Shown here: positions 47,075 through 56,792 of the stretch, piece after piece
How positions within the stretch are numbered: the stretch's first letter is position 1
Layout: each line of letters opens with the position of its first letter
DNA from: Sinorhizobium fredii USDA 205
GTDB taxonomy: Bacteria > Pseudomonadota > Alphaproteobacteria > Rhizobiales > Rhizobiaceae
NCBI RefSeq assembly: GCF_001461695.1
Contig: NZ_AUTC01000142.1
Coordinates: forward strand, 1-64,000
Length of the DNA: 64,000 bases
Direction: 5' to 3'
The notes under the pieces: generated by a model
The model's database searches: none
What the model saw: the letters and a program-made list of their open reading frames with translations, nothing else
What the model was told of the DNA's origin: nothing
Made by a program: the position numbers and the translations under genes

Positions 47075-47482
47075 TTATTCTTGGTCGTCGGTGTCGGGAT
47101 CGAGGTCGCGGCTGACTTCCGGCGAGCGCAGCAGCGCATCGATCTTCTGGTAGTTGTCGAAGCTGGTGTCGTCCCGGAAGCGCACGTCCGGCATGTATTT
47201 CATCTGCCGGAGTTGCGGCCCGAGCCGGCCGCGAATGAATTTCGCGTGCTTGTTCAGCGCCTCGATGACGACGGCATGATCGGCGACGCCGAGCGGCGTG
47301 ACATAGGCGGTGGCGATCTTCAGATCGGGCGACATGCGCACTTCGGAAATCGAGATCACCGTCTTCTCGATCAGCGGGTCGCGCACCTCGCCGCGCTGCA
47401 GGACCTGGGTGATCGCGGCGCGCACCTGTTCGCCGACGCGCAGCATGCGCTGGGACGGAGCGGAGGATGTGGATCTGGTCAT
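47075..47482 (-). CDS. rbfA: Ribosome-binding factor A
   Basis: 135 residues with a KH-like fold ([47 protein letters not shown], then [28 protein letters not shown]). It aids late 30S maturation of the 16S 5' end. A strong terminator (47599) lies between infB and this gene, so part of rbfA-truB expression may need its own promoter in the 173-bp gap. Confidence 0.97.
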   Translation of the reverse strand: MTRSTSSAPSQRMLRVGEQVRAAITQVLQRGEVRDPLIEKTVISISEVRMSPDLKIATAYVTPLGVADHAVVIEALNKHAKFIRGRLGPQLRQMKYMPDVRFRDDTSFDNYQKIDALLRSPEVSRDLDPDTDDQE

Positions 47483-47598
47483 CGTGTTTATCCTGGATCA
47501 CGGCGATTGCGGTCGCATCGGCCGAAATCGAGACGCAATCGGTTCAATAGTGGCGGCAGCTAGGGGCGATGCATCGCCGACAGCTCATCTCGTCCCGC

Positions 47599-47633
47599 AA
47601 AAAACAGGAGCGCCGGAGGTAATCCGGCGCTCC
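47599..47633 (-). terminator. Rho-independent terminator between infB and rbfA
   Basis: Perfect 11-bp stem GGAGCGCCGGA / TCCGGCGCTCC with a 5-base loop, followed by TGTTTTTT on the minus strand, 23 bp after the infB stop codon. Confidence 0.85.
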
Positions 47634-47655
47634 CACAATCTGCTGCCGGATCGAC

Positions 47656-50325
47656 TTAGAGCGTCCGCGTGATGTGTTCGACGCGGAAGCACTCGATCGT
47701 GTCGCCGGCGCGGATGTCTTCGTAGTTCTCGAAGGCCATGCCGCATTCCTGGCCGGACTGGACCTCGGAGACCTCGTCCTTGAAGCGCTTGAGCGTCTTG
47801 AGCTTGCCTTCGTGGATGACGACGTTGTCGCGCACCAGGCGGACGCCAACACCACGCTCGACCTTGCCTTCGGTGACGCGGCAGCCCGCGACCTTGCCGA
47901 CCTTGGTGATGTTGAACACCTCGAGGATCTCGGCATTGCCGAGGAAGGTCTCGCGCCGTTCGGGCGAAAGCAGGCCGGACATCGCCGCCTTCACGTCATC
48001 CACCAGGTCGTAGATGATGTTGTAGTAGCGGATTTCGATACCGGACCGTTCGGCCGCATCGCGCGCCTGCTTGTTGGCACGGACGTTGAAGCCGATGATC
48101 GCGGCATTCGAGGCTTCGGCGAGCGAGATATCCGACTCGGTGATGCCGCCCGCGCCGGAATGCACGATGCGCGCCCTGACTTCGTCCGTTCCGAGCTTGT
48201 CCAGGGCACCGGCGATCGCTTCGATCGAGCCCTGCACGTCGCCCTTGATGACCAGCGGAAACTCCTTCAGGCCGGAGGCCTGGAGCTGGCTCATCATCTG
48301 CTCGAGCGAGCCGCGCGAGCCGGACTGGCGAGCCACCATCTTCTCGCGGGCAAGCCGCTGACGATATTCGGAGATCTCGCGCGCACGGCTTTCGTTCTCG
48401 ACGACGGCGAACTTGTCGCCGGCCGCCGGCGTGCCGGAAAGGCCGAGGACCTCGACCGGCATGGACGGGCCGGCTTCCTTGACGTGCTCACCCTTGTCGT
48501 TGACCAGGGCGCGCACGCGGCCCCACTGATCGCCGGCGACGATGATCTGGCCGGGCGTCAGCGTTCCCTTCTGGACGAGAACGGTGGCAACCGCACCGCG
48601 GCCGCGGTCGAGTTCGGCTTCCACCACCGTACCCTCGGCCGTCCGGTCCGGATTGGCCTTGAGATCGAGAATTTCGGCCTGCAGCAGGATCGCTTCGAGC
48701 AGCTTGTCGAGATTGGTCTGGTTCTTCGCCGAAACCTCGACGTCGAGCACCTCACCACCCATCGATTCGACGAAGACCTCGTGCTGCAGCAGCTCGGTGC
48801 GGACCTTTTGCGGGTTCGCCGTCGGCTTGTCGATCTTGTTGATCGCCACGATGATCGGCACACCGGCCGCCTTGGCGTGATTGATCGATTCGATCGTCTG
48901 CGGCATCACGCTGTCATCGGCCGCGACGACGAGGACGGCAATGTCCGTCGCCTGGGCGCCGCGGGCACGCATCGCCGTGAAGGCGGCGTGGCCGGGGGTG
49001 TCGATGAAGGTGATCTTCTGGCCGTTCTGTTCGACCTGGTAGGCACCGATGTGCTGGGTGATGCCGCCTGCTTCGCCGGCGACCACATTGGCGTGGCGGA
49101 TCGCGTCGAGCAGCGACGTCTTGCCGTGATCGACGTGGCCCATGATCGTCACGATCGGCGGGCGGGATACCATGGTCTCCTCCATATCGGCGACGTTGAA
49201 GATGCCTTCCTCGACGTCGGATTCAGAGACGCGCTTGACCGTGTGGCCGAACTCGCCGGCGATGAGCTCGGCGAGATCCGCATCGATCAGATCGCCGGGC
49301 TTCATCATCTGGCCTTCCTTCATCAGGAACTTGATGACGTCGACGGCGCGCTCGGACATGCGCTGCGACAGTTCCTGAATCGTGATGGTCTCCGGCAGGA
49401 CGACCTCGCGCGAGATCTTTTCCCGCGTCTCCTGCATCTGGCTGCGCCTGAACTTCTCCTGGCGGCGGCGCATCGCCGAAAGCGATCGGCCGCGCTGGCT
49501 ACCGTCTTCGTCGACGGCAGCCGTCAGCGTCAGCTTGCCCTGGCGACGGCCCTCGTCGCCCTTGGCGCGGGGGGCAGGCTTTGCCGGCTCGGGACGGACG
49601 ACCTTGCCGCGGACCGGACCGGCCCCGCCGCGCGGGCGCTCTTCCTCTTCCTCCTGACCTGCGCGACGGCCACGAAGGGCCGCTGCAGGGGCCGCCGGCG
49701 CCTGGGGCGCGGCAGGCGCCGGACGGGCGGGCTGCGGACGCGTTTCAGCGCGGCGCTCGGCGACGACCGGGCGCTCTGCCTCGACTGCGGCCTCGGCCTT
49801 CTCGACTTCGACGGCCGGGCGAGTAGCCTCTTCAGCGGCGCGGCGGACCGCCTCTTCCTTCTCGCGGGCGATGCGCGCTTCTTCCTCGACGCGGCGGCGC
49901 GCTTCCTCTTCGGCGCGGCGCTTGGCCTCCTCGGCGTCGCGGACCTGGGCGTCGGCCAGCGCACGACGACGGGCCTCCATCTCACCGGCCGAAAGGTCGT
50001 TCAACACGACACCGATGCGCGGACGGTTCTGCTCGGCGCGCGGCTGATGCGGCTGCGGCTGCGGGGCCGGCCGGCCGGACGGATGCGGCTGAACGGGGCG
50101 CGGCTCGGCAGGCCGCGCCACGGGCGCGGCGCTCACCGGCGTGATCGGCCGCTCGTCCTTGTGCCGCGTCAGGCCGCGTGTCTTCTTGGTTTCGACCACG
50201 ACCGCCTTCGTGCGACCGCGGCCCATATCCTGGCGCACGGTTCCCTGCGTCACCCCGGAGGGCTTCAGGGTCAGCGTCTTCTTGCCCGCTACGCTGAATG
50301 TCTTGTCGTCTTTGTTGTCGGTCAT
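47656..50325 (-). CDS. infB: Translation initiation factor IF-2
   Basis: 889 residues. N-terminal part with a long charged region (about 110-230: repeated EEAxRRxEEEARxAREKEEA and Ala/Pro stretches) and an IF2_N-type segment near 320-370. G domain: [14 protein letters not shown] (G1, about residue 395), [13 protein letters not shown]. Domains II-III and the C-terminal fMet-tRNA-binding domain ([19 protein letters not shown]) follow. It brings initiator tRNA to the 30S subunit. It ends at a terminator, 105 bp downstream of ylxR. Confidence 0.98.
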   Translation of the reverse strand: MTDNKDDKTFSVAGKKTLTLKPSGVTQGTVRQDMGRGRTKAVVVETKKTRGLTRHKDERPITPVSAAPVARPAEPRPVQPHPSGRPAPQPQPHQPRAEQNRPRIGVVLNDLSAGEMEARRRALADAQVRDAEEAKRRAEEEARRRVEEEARIAREKEEAVRRAAEEATRPAVEVEKAEAAVEAERPVVAERRAETRPQPARPAPAAPQAPAAPAAALRGRRAGQEEEEERPRGGAGPVRGKVVRPEPAKPAPRAKGDEGRRQGKLTLTAAVDEDGSQRGRSLSAMRRRQEKFRRSQMQETREKISREVVLPETITIQELSQRMSERAVDVIKFLMKEGQMMKPGDLIDADLAELIAGEFGHTVKRVSESDVEEGIFNVADMEETMVSRPPIVTIMGHVDHGKTSLLDAIRHANVVAGEAGGITQHIGAYQVEQNGQKITFIDTPGHAAFTAMRARGAQATDIAVLVVAADDSVMPQTIESINHAKAAGVPIIVAINKIDKPTANPQKVRTELLQHEVFVESMGGEVLDVEVSAKNQTNLDKLLEAILLQAEILDLKANPDRTAEGTVVEAELDRGRGAVATVLVQKGTLTPGQIIVAGDQWGRVRALVNDKGEHVKEAGPSMPVEVLGLSGTPAAGDKFAVVENESRAREISEYRQRLAREKMVARQSGSRGSLEQMMSQLQASGLKEFPLVIKGDVQGSIEAIAGALDKLGTDEVRARIVHSGAGGITESDISLAEASNAAIIGFNVRANKQARDAAERSGIEIRYYNIIYDLVDDVKAAMSGLLSPERRETFLGNAEILEVFNITKVGKVAGCRVTEGKVERGVGVRLVRDNVVIHEGKLKTLKRFKDEVSEVQSGQECGMAFENYEDIRAGDTIECFRVEHITRTL

Positions 50326-50430
50326 TCCGTTCCGTTCCTAGCGATCAGGGCCGGATGCGAAACACCTGACCCCGTCTTCCAATTTGTCTCAAACAGCGCT
50401 CGCGATGCCGGCCTCTGCCGGTGACGCGTG

Positions 50431-51132
50431 TCATTGCTGTGGCTTATCAGCGCCGCCTTCGGCCCGGACCGGGACGGATCCTCGGTACTTTTCGAGCATG
50501 ATTGCGCGCTTCACTACACCCTCACCCGCCTGCCCTGCAAGCGCTGCGGCATGGATAAAAGCATTACTTCCCAAAAGCCCCTCCATTTCCGCCGCCGCAA
50601 ACGGGCGGAACGCGGGTATTTCCGTTTCATCGTCGGCAACGAAGCTCATCGCCTTGCGGGCCTTATCGATCTTGCGAACGCCGTCGGCGGCCGCGTCGAT
50701 CGCGTGGAAAACGCCAAGCGCCGCGAGCCCGCGCACCGCCTGCTCAGTCTTCGTGGCTCCGGAGACGAACTGGCCGGCCTTGCGCGCCATGTTCATCATT
50801 CCGGCAAGCTGCTCGGCGAGCAGCCTGTCGACCTCGTCGGCCAGCGCCGCCTCGGCCTTGACCTCTGTGCGCAGGGCGCGGGCGAAGAGCTTCCTCGCCA
50901 TCGCCTTTTCGACGAAGGGCCGCTCCGCCTTGACCCAGCAGCCGCGTCCTGGAAGCTGGCGCTTCAGGTCGGGCACGACGCGCCCGTCCGGCCCGGCAAC
51001 AAAGCGGATCAGCTCATCCGGCGATCCGCTCTCGCGCGTGACGATGCAGGTCCGGCTACTGCCGCTCCGGTCCTTCGGGCCCTTGTCCGAAGGCAGGACT
51101 TCCGAAGGCAAGATTTCGGTGGCGGCTGTCAT
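50431..51132 (-). CDS. YlxR-type RNA-binding protein with L7Ae-like C-terminal half
   Basis: 233 residues. The N-terminal DUF448/YlxR domain has RTCIVTRESGSPDELIRFV and the RNA-binding loop LPGRGCWVKAERPFVEKA. The C-terminal half (RKAGQFVSGATKTEQAVRGLAALGVFHAIDAAADGVRKIDK) resembles the ribosomal L7Ae/YlxQ fold. This YlxR-YlxQ fusion is typical in Alphaproteobacteria. The gene lies 6 bp after nusA and is cotranscribed. The precise role is unknown; nucleoid or RNase P links have been reported for relatives. Confidence 0.88.
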   Translation of the reverse strand: MTAATEILPSEVLPSDKGPKDRSGSSRTCIVTRESGSPDELIRFVAGPDGRVVPDLKRQLPGRGCWVKAERPFVEKAMARKLFARALRTEVKAEAALADEVDRLLAEQLAGMMNMARKAGQFVSGATKTEQAVRGLAALGVFHAIDAAADGVRKIDKARKAMSFVADDETEIPAFRPFAAAEMEGLLGSNAFIHAAALAGQAGEGVVKRAIMLEKYRGSVPVRAEGGADKPQQ

Positions 51133-51138
51133 CGTGGA

Positions 51139-52749
51139 TCAGGCGTCCTGCTCCGAGCCCTCGGCAACTTCGATCGGCTCGTCCTGATCGGCTGCGAGGT
51201 CTTCCTCGGTGATCCAGCCGGCCGCCAGGCGCGCCTGGACGATCATTGCCTCGGCCTCTTCGCGGCTGACATCGAGCTTCGAAAAGGTCCCCTCGAAGCG
51301 CTTGGTCTCGCCGTCCTTGCGCTCGGTCCAGCCGACGAGGTCGTCAGCCGCACAGCCGGCGAAGTCCTCGATCGTCTTGATGCCTTCCTCGCCGAGGGCT
51401 ACCAGCATCAGGCTGGTGAGGCCGTCGATCTGGCGCAGTTCGTCGGAAACGCCGAGCTCCTTGCGCTTGGCGTCCATTTCCGCCTCGATCTTCTCGAGAA
51501 ATTCGCGGGCGCGCGTCTGGATTTCGGTCGCCGTCTCGTCGTCGAAGCCATCGATCGAGGAAATCTCGTCGAGATCGACATAGGCAAGCTCCTCGACCTG
51601 GGCGAAGCCCTCGGAAGCGAGCACCTGACCGACCATCTCGTCGACGTCCAGCGAATCCATGAAGAGCTGGGTGCGCTCGTTGAATTCCTTCTGGCGACGC
51701 TCGCTCTCCTCCTGCTCGGTGAGGATGTCGATGTCCCAGCCGGTAAGCTGCGAGGCGAGGCGAACGTTCTGGCCGCGGCGGCCGATCGCCAGCGACAGCT
51801 GCTCGTCCGGCACGACGACCTCGATGCGCTCCGCGTCCTCGTCGAGAACGACCTTGCTGACTTCGGCCGGCTGCAGGGCATTGACGATGAAGGAGGCCGG
51901 ATCCGGCGACCACGGGATGATATCGATCTTCTCGCCCTGGAGCTCGCCGACGACCGCCTGGACGCGCGAGCCGCGCATGCCGACGCAGGCTCCGACCGGA
52001 TCGATCGACGAATCGTTCGAGACGACGGCGATCTTGGCGCGCGAACCCGGATCACGGGCGACGGACTTGATCTGGATGATGCCGTCGTAGATCTCCGGCA
52101 CTTCCATGGTGAAGAGCTTCACCATGAACTGCGGATGCGTGCGCGACAGGAAGATCTGCGGACCGCGCTGTTCGCGGCGGACATCGTAAACGAAGGAACG
52201 AACGCGGTCGCCATAGCGCATGTTTTCGCGCGGGATCATCTCGTCGCGGCGGATGATGCCTTCGCCACGGCCGAGATCGACGATGACATTGCCGTATTCG
52301 ACACGCTTGACGGTGCCGTTGACGATCTCGCCGACACGATCCTTGAATTCCTCAAACTGGCGATCGCGCTCGGCTTCGCGAACCTTCTGCACGATCACCT
52401 GCTTGGCGGATTGGGCGGCGATGCGGCCAAAGTCCATCGGCGGCAGCGGATCGGCAATGAAATCGCCGAGCTTGGCGTCGGGGTTGCGGTCGCGGGCAAG
52501 CTCGAGCGGGATCTGCGTCGAGTAGTCCTCGGCTTTCTCGACGACTTCGAGAAGGCGCTGGAGACGGATTTCACCGGTCTTGGAATTGATGTCCGCCCGA
52601 ATGTTCGATTCCGAACCGTAGCGCGAACGGGCCGCCTTCTGGATCGCGTCCGCCATCGCGGCCAGAACGATCTCGCGGTCGATGACCTTTTCGCGTGCCA
52701 CAGCGTCCGCGATCTGCAGAAGCTCGAGCCGGTTAGCACTGACTGCCAT
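51139..52749 (-). CDS. nusA: Transcription termination/antitermination factor NusA
   Basis: 536 residues. N-terminal RNA polymerase-binding domain ([36 protein letters not shown]), S1 (about 135-200), KH1/KH2 ([33 protein letters not shown]...[16 protein letters not shown]), then C-terminal acidic helix-hairpin-helix repeats. It modulates pausing, termination and antitermination. Located between rimP and ylxR as in most bacteria. A terminator-like hairpin lies in the operon leader, a plausible target of NusA autocontrol. Confidence 0.97.
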   Translation of the reverse strand: MAVSANRLELLQIADAVAREKVIDREIVLAAMADAIQKAARSRYGSESNIRADINSKTGEIRLQRLLEVVEKAEDYSTQIPLELARDRNPDAKLGDFIADPLPPMDFGRIAAQSAKQVIVQKVREAERDRQFEEFKDRVGEIVNGTVKRVEYGNVIVDLGRGEGIIRRDEMIPRENMRYGDRVRSFVYDVRREQRGPQIFLSRTHPQFMVKLFTMEVPEIYDGIIQIKSVARDPGSRAKIAVVSNDSSIDPVGACVGMRGSRVQAVVGELQGEKIDIIPWSPDPASFIVNALQPAEVSKVVLDEDAERIEVVVPDEQLSLAIGRRGQNVRLASQLTGWDIDILTEQEESERRQKEFNERTQLFMDSLDVDEMVGQVLASEGFAQVEELAYVDLDEISSIDGFDDETATEIQTRAREFLEKIEAEMDAKRKELGVSDELRQIDGLTSLMLVALGEEGIKTIEDFAGCAADDLVGWTERKDGETKRFEGTFSKLDVSREEAEAMIVQARLAAGWITEEDLAADQDEPIEVAEGSEQDA

Positions 52750-52795
52750 GTCTTGTCTCCGTCTGGTTACAGGGGGCCTGGAAAAGCGCCCTGCC

Positions 52796-53413
52796 TCATT
52801 CGATATCTGAATTTTCGTCTTCGAAATTCTGGTTGGCGGCGCGCGCCGCCTTCGCCTTCTTGTCGGCCGCCAGAGCGTCGCGGATCAGGTCGTCGGTCAG
52901 GATCAGCCGTGCTTCCGAAAGGGCGGTGAACGGGATGGCAACCATGGCCTCTTCGCCATAGGCGGGCTGGTCGCGCTCGAGGCGGAAGTCCTCCTCGTCC
53001 ACCGACACGATCTTACCGCGGAAGCGCTTGCGCCCGTCGACCATGATCGAAGTCTCGCACTTCATCAGATGGCCCTGCCAGCGGACGAAATCGGACTTGC
53101 GCACCATCGGGCGATCGATGCCCGGCGACGACACTTCGAGATGATACGCCTTGTCGATCGGATCTTCCACATCGAGAACCGGCGAGATGGCCTTGGAGAC
53201 GTCCTCGCAATCCTCGACGGTCATGGTGCCGTCGTTGCGCTCGGTCATGATCTGCAGCGTCAGGCCGTTCTGGCCGGACATGCGCACGCGCACGAGGCGG
53301 AAACCCATCTGTACCATGACTGGCTCGATGATGTCGGCAATGCGCCGGTCGAGGCCGGTTTCGGTGATCAGCCGCGGTTCATTTGCAATTTCAGCCGCTG
53401 TCGGATCGGACAA
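52796..53413 (-). CDS. rimP: Ribosome maturation factor RimP (TTG start)
   Basis: 205 residues. It helps assemble the 30S head. Conserved: [48 protein letters not shown], then [20 protein letters not shown]. The start is TTG at 53413, with GAGGAG eight bases upstream; the first ATG in frame is internal to the domain. First gene of the rimP-nusA-ylxR-infB operon. The C-terminal tail is basic ([11 protein letters not shown]) and ends in acidic residues. Confidence 0.95.
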   Translation of the reverse strand: MSDPTAAEIANEPRLITETGLDRRIADIIEPVMVQMGFRLVRVRMSGQNGLTLQIMTERNDGTMTVEDCEDVSKAISPVLDVEDPIDKAYHLEVSSPGIDRPMVRKSDFVRWQGHLMKCETSIMVDGRKRFRGKIVSVDEEDFRLERDQPAYGEEAMVAIPFTALSEARLILTDDLIRDALAADKKAKAARAANQNFEDENSDIE

Positions 53414-53442
53414 ACGATCATCTCCTCATCGGACCGGCTAAC

Positions 53443-53474
53443 AAAAAAGAGCGGGTCCTGACGGGCCCACTCTT
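53443..53474 (-). promoter_or_regulatory. Terminator-like hairpin in the rimP-nusA-infB leader
   Basis: On the minus strand AAGAGTGGG pairs with CCCGCTCTT (one G-U), followed by T6. It lies 30 bp before the rimP start and about 20 bp after the predicted transcription start. It could attenuate the operon or be a leader terminator subject to NusA control. A 19-codon ATG frame overlaps it. Confidence 0.6.
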
Positions 53475-53500
53475 CATCTACCGATCAAGAATTTGAGGCT

Positions 53501-53530
53501 GATATACGCCCCATCGCCGGAAATTGCAAG
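53501..53530 (-). promoter_or_regulatory. Candidate promoter of the rimP operon
   Basis: Minus strand CTTGCA (complement of 53525-53530) and TATATC (complement of 53501-53506) with an 18-base spacer, close to the alphaproteobacterial CTTGAC/CTATAT consensus. The expected start is near 53494, about 80 bp before rimP. Confidence 0.5.
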
Positions 53531-53669
53531 GCTTGCGACAGTCCCGTCAGGCAAAGGGCGCAAATCGCCACAAAGCTTGGCCAATGGCCAGTTTAAGCGG
53601 CTGGCGTGCCGCATTTCGAGGGTTATAACGAAGCTCTAAGATCAGCATGGCTAACGAAAGAGACCCGAG

Positions 53670-55298
53670 GTGACGAACCGTATATCGCCGCTGGCCCCCT
53701 TCCGACACGATACCTTCCGTATCATCTGGATCGCCAGCCTCGCTTCCAATTTCGGCGGACTGATCCAGGCTGTGGGTGCCGCCTGGCTGATGACGTCGAT
53801 CTCCCAGTCGGTAAACATGGTGGCGCTGGTGCAGGCCTCGATCTCGCTGCCGATCATGCTCTTCTCGCTGGTCTCGGGCGCGCTTGCCGACAATTTCGAC
53901 CGACGGCGGATCATGTTCGTCGCACAGACCTTCATGCTTGCCGTTTCGGCGCTCTTGACGGTCTTTGCCTATCTCGGGCTCATCACGCCGTGGCTGCTCC
54001 TGCTCTTCACCTTCCTGATCGGCTGCGGCACGGCGCTCAACAATCCGTCCTGGCAGGCCTCGGTCGGCGACATGGTGCCGCGCAACGATCTGCCGGCGGC
54101 GGTGGCGCTGAACAGCATGGGCTTCAACATCACCCGCAGCGTCGGCCCGGCGATCGGCGGCGCCATCGTCGCCGCCGCCGGAGCGGCTGCGGCCTTCGCG
54201 GCCAACACGCTCAGCTATTTCGCGATTCTTTTCGCGCTTTCCCGCTGGCGACCGAGCCTCCCGCAGAGCCCGCTGCCGCGCGAAAGGCTCGGCCGGGCGG
54301 TTTCGGCCGGCCTTCGCTATGTGGCGATGTCGCCGAATATCGGCAAGGTGCTGCTGCGCGGCTTCGCCTTCGGCCTTTCGGCAAGCGCGATCCTTGCGCT
54401 CCTGCCGCTCGTCGCCCGCGATCTCGTCAAGGGCGGGCCGCTCACCTACGGCATCATGCTCGGCGCCTTCGGCCTCGGCGCGATCGGCGGTGCGCTGCTC
54501 AGCGCCAGGCTCCGGGAGTTCCTGTCGAGCGAGACGATCGTCCGCTTGGCCTTCGCCGGCTTCGCGACAAGCGCAGTCGTCACCGCGCTCAGCACGACGG
54601 CCTGGCTCACCTCGCTGGTGCTCACCGTCTCCGGCGCCTCATGGGTGCTGGCCCTGTCGCTGTTCAACACCACGGTGCAGCTCTCGACGCCGCGATGGGT
54701 GGTCGGCCGCGCACTCTCCCTCTACCAGACGACGACGTTCGGCGGCATTGCCGGCGGCAGCTGGCTCTGGGGCGCAGCCGCCGAGGCATACGGCGCCTCG
54801 AATGCCCTCATCGGCTCCTGTCTTCTCATGCTGGCCGGCATCGCCATCGGCCTGCGTTTCGCGCTGCCGGAATTCACGTCGCTGAACCTCGATCCGCTCA
54901 ACCGCTTCAACGAACCGCTGCTCGCCCTCGACCTGAAGCCGCGCAGCGGTCCGATCGTCGTGATGATCGACTACGAGATCGACGAGGCGGACATCCCAGA
55001 ATTCTTGACGACCATGGCGGAACGACGCCGCATCCGCATCCGCGACGGCGCCGGCCACTGGGCGCTGATGCGCGACCTCGAAAACCCGACGACCTGGACC
55101 GAGACCTACCACGTGCCGACCTGGGTCGAATATGTCCGTCACAACCAACGGCGCACGCAGGCCGATGCGGCCGTCGGCGACAAGCTGACGGAACTGCACC
55201 GCGGCGCCCGGCCGCCGTACGTCCACCGGCTGATCGAGCGCCAGACGATCGTTCCGGGGCATTACGAGCGCTACAAGCAGCCGGCCGAGATGCACTGA
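53670..55298 (+). CDS. MFS_3-family transporter with C-terminal soluble domain
   Basis: 542 residues with GTG start. Twelve membrane segments in residues 12-410 (VSGALADNFDRRRIMF is the loop-2/3 motif; the family resembles EntS and other DHA3 exporters). A soluble C-terminal domain of about 125 residues follows: IVVMIDYEIDEADIPEFLTTMAERRRIRIRDGAGHWALMRDLENPTTWTETYHVPTWVEYVRHNQR, an antibiotic-monooxygenase/dimeric alpha-beta barrel-like fold found in the MFS_3 family. The substrate is unknown. Divergent from the rimP operon. Confidence 0.88.
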   Translation: MTNRISPLAPFRHDTFRIIWIASLASNFGGLIQAVGAAWLMTSISQSVNMVALVQASISLPIMLFSLVSGALADNFDRRRIMFVAQTFMLAVSALLTVFAYLGLITPWLLLLFTFLIGCGTALNNPSWQASVGDMVPRNDLPAAVALNSMGFNITRSVGPAIGGAIVAAAGAAAAFAANTLSYFAILFALSRWRPSLPQSPLPRERLGRAVSAGLRYVAMSPNIGKVLLRGFAFGLSASAILALLPLVARDLVKGGPLTYGIMLGAFGLGAIGGALLSARLREFLSSETIVRLAFAGFATSAVVTALSTTAWLTSLVLTVSGASWVLALSLFNTTVQLSTPRWVVGRALSLYQTTTFGGIAGGSWLWGAAAEAYGASNALIGSCLLMLAGIAIGLRFALPEFTSLNLDPLNRFNEPLLALDLKPRSGPIVVMIDYEIDEADIPEFLTTMAERRRIRIRDGAGHWALMRDLENPTTWTETYHVPTWVEYVRHNQRRTQADAAVGDKLTELHRGARPPYVHRLIERQTIVPGHYERYKQPAEMH

Positions 55299-55513
55299 GG
55301 CGGGGCACGAAAATCCGACGCCCAGTACGGAACCGAAATACAGCTTTCGACCCGTTGCTGCCATTCCTCGAAGATTGAGCGGAGAGCCCGCCAGATCCCT
55401 GAGAGAGGCCAGGCACTGTTCTACTTGAGAATGCGGAGAAGTTTTATGTTGTGGCAAATGAAAAATCTGATTTACTGCCACTTCGCTGCTTGGCTTTTGA
55501 GGGGATATTGCCG

Positions 55514-56188
55514 ATGGGGTGGACGCGCAGGGATATTGTGCTTGGCGGTCTAGCATCACTTGGCACCGTGGCGGTCCAGAAACCCACATTCGCAGCGGCG
55601 TCTTCCTATTTTTCCGGCACCGCCGTCGACAATGGCGTGACGTTCCGAGGCACCAACTTTGCCAAGATCGACAAGAAGTGGCGCCGTCAGGTCGTCAAAT
55701 ACTTCAGCAGCGAGCCGATTGGCACCATCGTTGTCGATACCAGGCACCATTTTCTCTACCTGATCATGGAGAACAAGACTGCCATCCGCTATGGCGTCGG
55801 TGTCGGCCGCGAGGGCTTCAAATGGTATGGCCGCGCCACGATTGACCAGAAATCGCTCTGGCCACGCTGGACGCCTCCGCCCGAGATGCGTGAGCGCCAC
55901 CCCGAACTGCCCCAATCGGTCGAGGGGGGTTCGCCAAAGAACCCGCTTGGCCCGCGCGCCATGTACCTGCTTCGCGATGGTGTCGATACCGGCTACCGCT
56001 TGCACGGTACGCTGGAGCCAGGCAGCATCGGCAAGGATGCCTCCAGCGGCTGCATCCGCATGTTCAACGAAGATGCAATCGATCTTTATCAGCGTTGCCC
56101 CATCGGCACCGCGGTGCAGGTCCTGCCGCACATTGCCGACCAGGCTGAAAGTGCCGCTCAGGTCAGCCAAGCAACCCCGGTCGAATGA
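55514..56188 (+). CDS. L,D-transpeptidase (YkuD family), Tat-type signal
   Basis: 224 residues from the ATG at 55514. The N-terminus WTRRDIVLGGLASLGTVAV has twin arginines and suggests Tat export. The YkuD domain has the catalytic pair His164 (YRLHGTLEP) and Cys180 (SSGCIRMFNEDAIDLY). It cross-links peptidoglycan (3-3 bonds) or attaches proteins to it. Rhizobia have many paralogues. The next gene, an OmpA-like lipoprotein, starts within its last codons, so the two are coupled. An upstream frame to 55451 has no ribosome site. Confidence 0.9.
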   Translation: MGWTRRDIVLGGLASLGTVAVQKPTFAAASSYFSGTAVDNGVTFRGTNFAKIDKKWRRQVVKYFSSEPIGTIVVDTRHHFLYLIMENKTAIRYGVGVGREGFKWYGRATIDQKSLWPRWTPPPEMRERHPELPQSVEGGSPKNPLGPRAMYLLRDGVDTGYRLHGTLEPGSIGKDASSGCIRMFNEDAIDLYQRCPIGTAVQVLPHIADQAESAAQVSQATPVE

Positions 56189-56739
56189 GGAATATCACCC
56201 TGATGTCTGCTTTGCCCGGATATGCGAGGCTGCTTGTCGCTGCGGCCATGCTCCTGACGCTCGCCGCCTGCAAAACCACTGATACCGCCGCGCTGGAAGA
56301 GCCGACCGCGGCGCCGATGGTCGGACAAACCAACGATCCGGCGCCCGGTTTCGAGAATGTCGTGGCCGGCAGCGAAGAGGACTTCATCCTGAATGTCGGC
56401 CGGCGGACCTATTTCACGCAGGACTCGGCCACGCTCGATGCCGTCGCCAAGGCAACGCTGGACAAGCAGGCCATCTGGCTCAACAGCAACCCGCGTTGGC
56501 TGGTCAAGCTGCAGGGATTTGCCGACGATTCCGGTTCCGCCTCGAAGATGGCAGCGCTGTCGCAGCAGCGCGCCGACGCGGCGATGGCCTATCTCGTCTC
56601 GAAGGGCGTAGATCCCAACCGCCTGTGGGCCAAGGGTTACGGCAACGACCGCGAGGTCCGTGACTGCACGGACCGCTCCTGCAAGGTGCAGAACCGGCGC
56701 GTCGTCTCCAACCTGCGCACCGAGCGCGATTCACTCTGA
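56185..56739 (+). CDS. OmpA-family lipoprotein (Pal-like)
   Basis: 184 residues. Lipobox LAAC near residue 29 (MLLTLAACK), a short linker, then an OmpA-like peptidoglycan-binding domain: VGRRTYFTQDSATLDAVAKATLDKQAIWLNSNPRWLVKLQGFADDSGSASKMAALSQQRADAAMAYLVSKGVDPNRLWAKGYG and QNRRVVSNL. The expected GHTDxxG is GFADDSG here. The start overlaps the L,D-transpeptidase stop (ATGA); a second start seven codons in (56203) is possible. A paired transpeptidase and peptidoglycan-binding lipoprotein suggests joint work at the cell wall. Confidence 0.88.
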   Translation: MRNITLMSALPGYARLLVAAAMLLTLAACKTTDTAALEEPTAAPMVGQTNDPAPGFENVVAGSEEDFILNVGRRTYFTQDSATLDAVAKATLDKQAIWLNSNPRWLVKLQGFADDSGSASKMAALSQQRADAAMAYLVSKGVDPNRLWAKGYGNDREVRDCTDRSCKVQNRRVVSNLRTERDSL

Positions 56740-56792
56740 TCGCAGCATGCCTTGCGCCAAGCAGAGTCTGCTTCGGGGGCGAAGCGCCAAAG

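Noticed and set aside
47674-50424. A 916-codon open frame on the plus strand opposite infB
   Set aside because: It mirrors infB codon structure, has no homology I recognise and no ribosome site; long antisense frames are expected in GC-rich DNA. The same applies to long frames opposite pnp, rpsA, nusA, cfa, dnaX and the cyclase.
53476-53669. metY initiator tRNA upstream of rimP, as in E. coli
   Set aside because: No tRNA-like acceptor, D-arm or T-loop is present on either strand.
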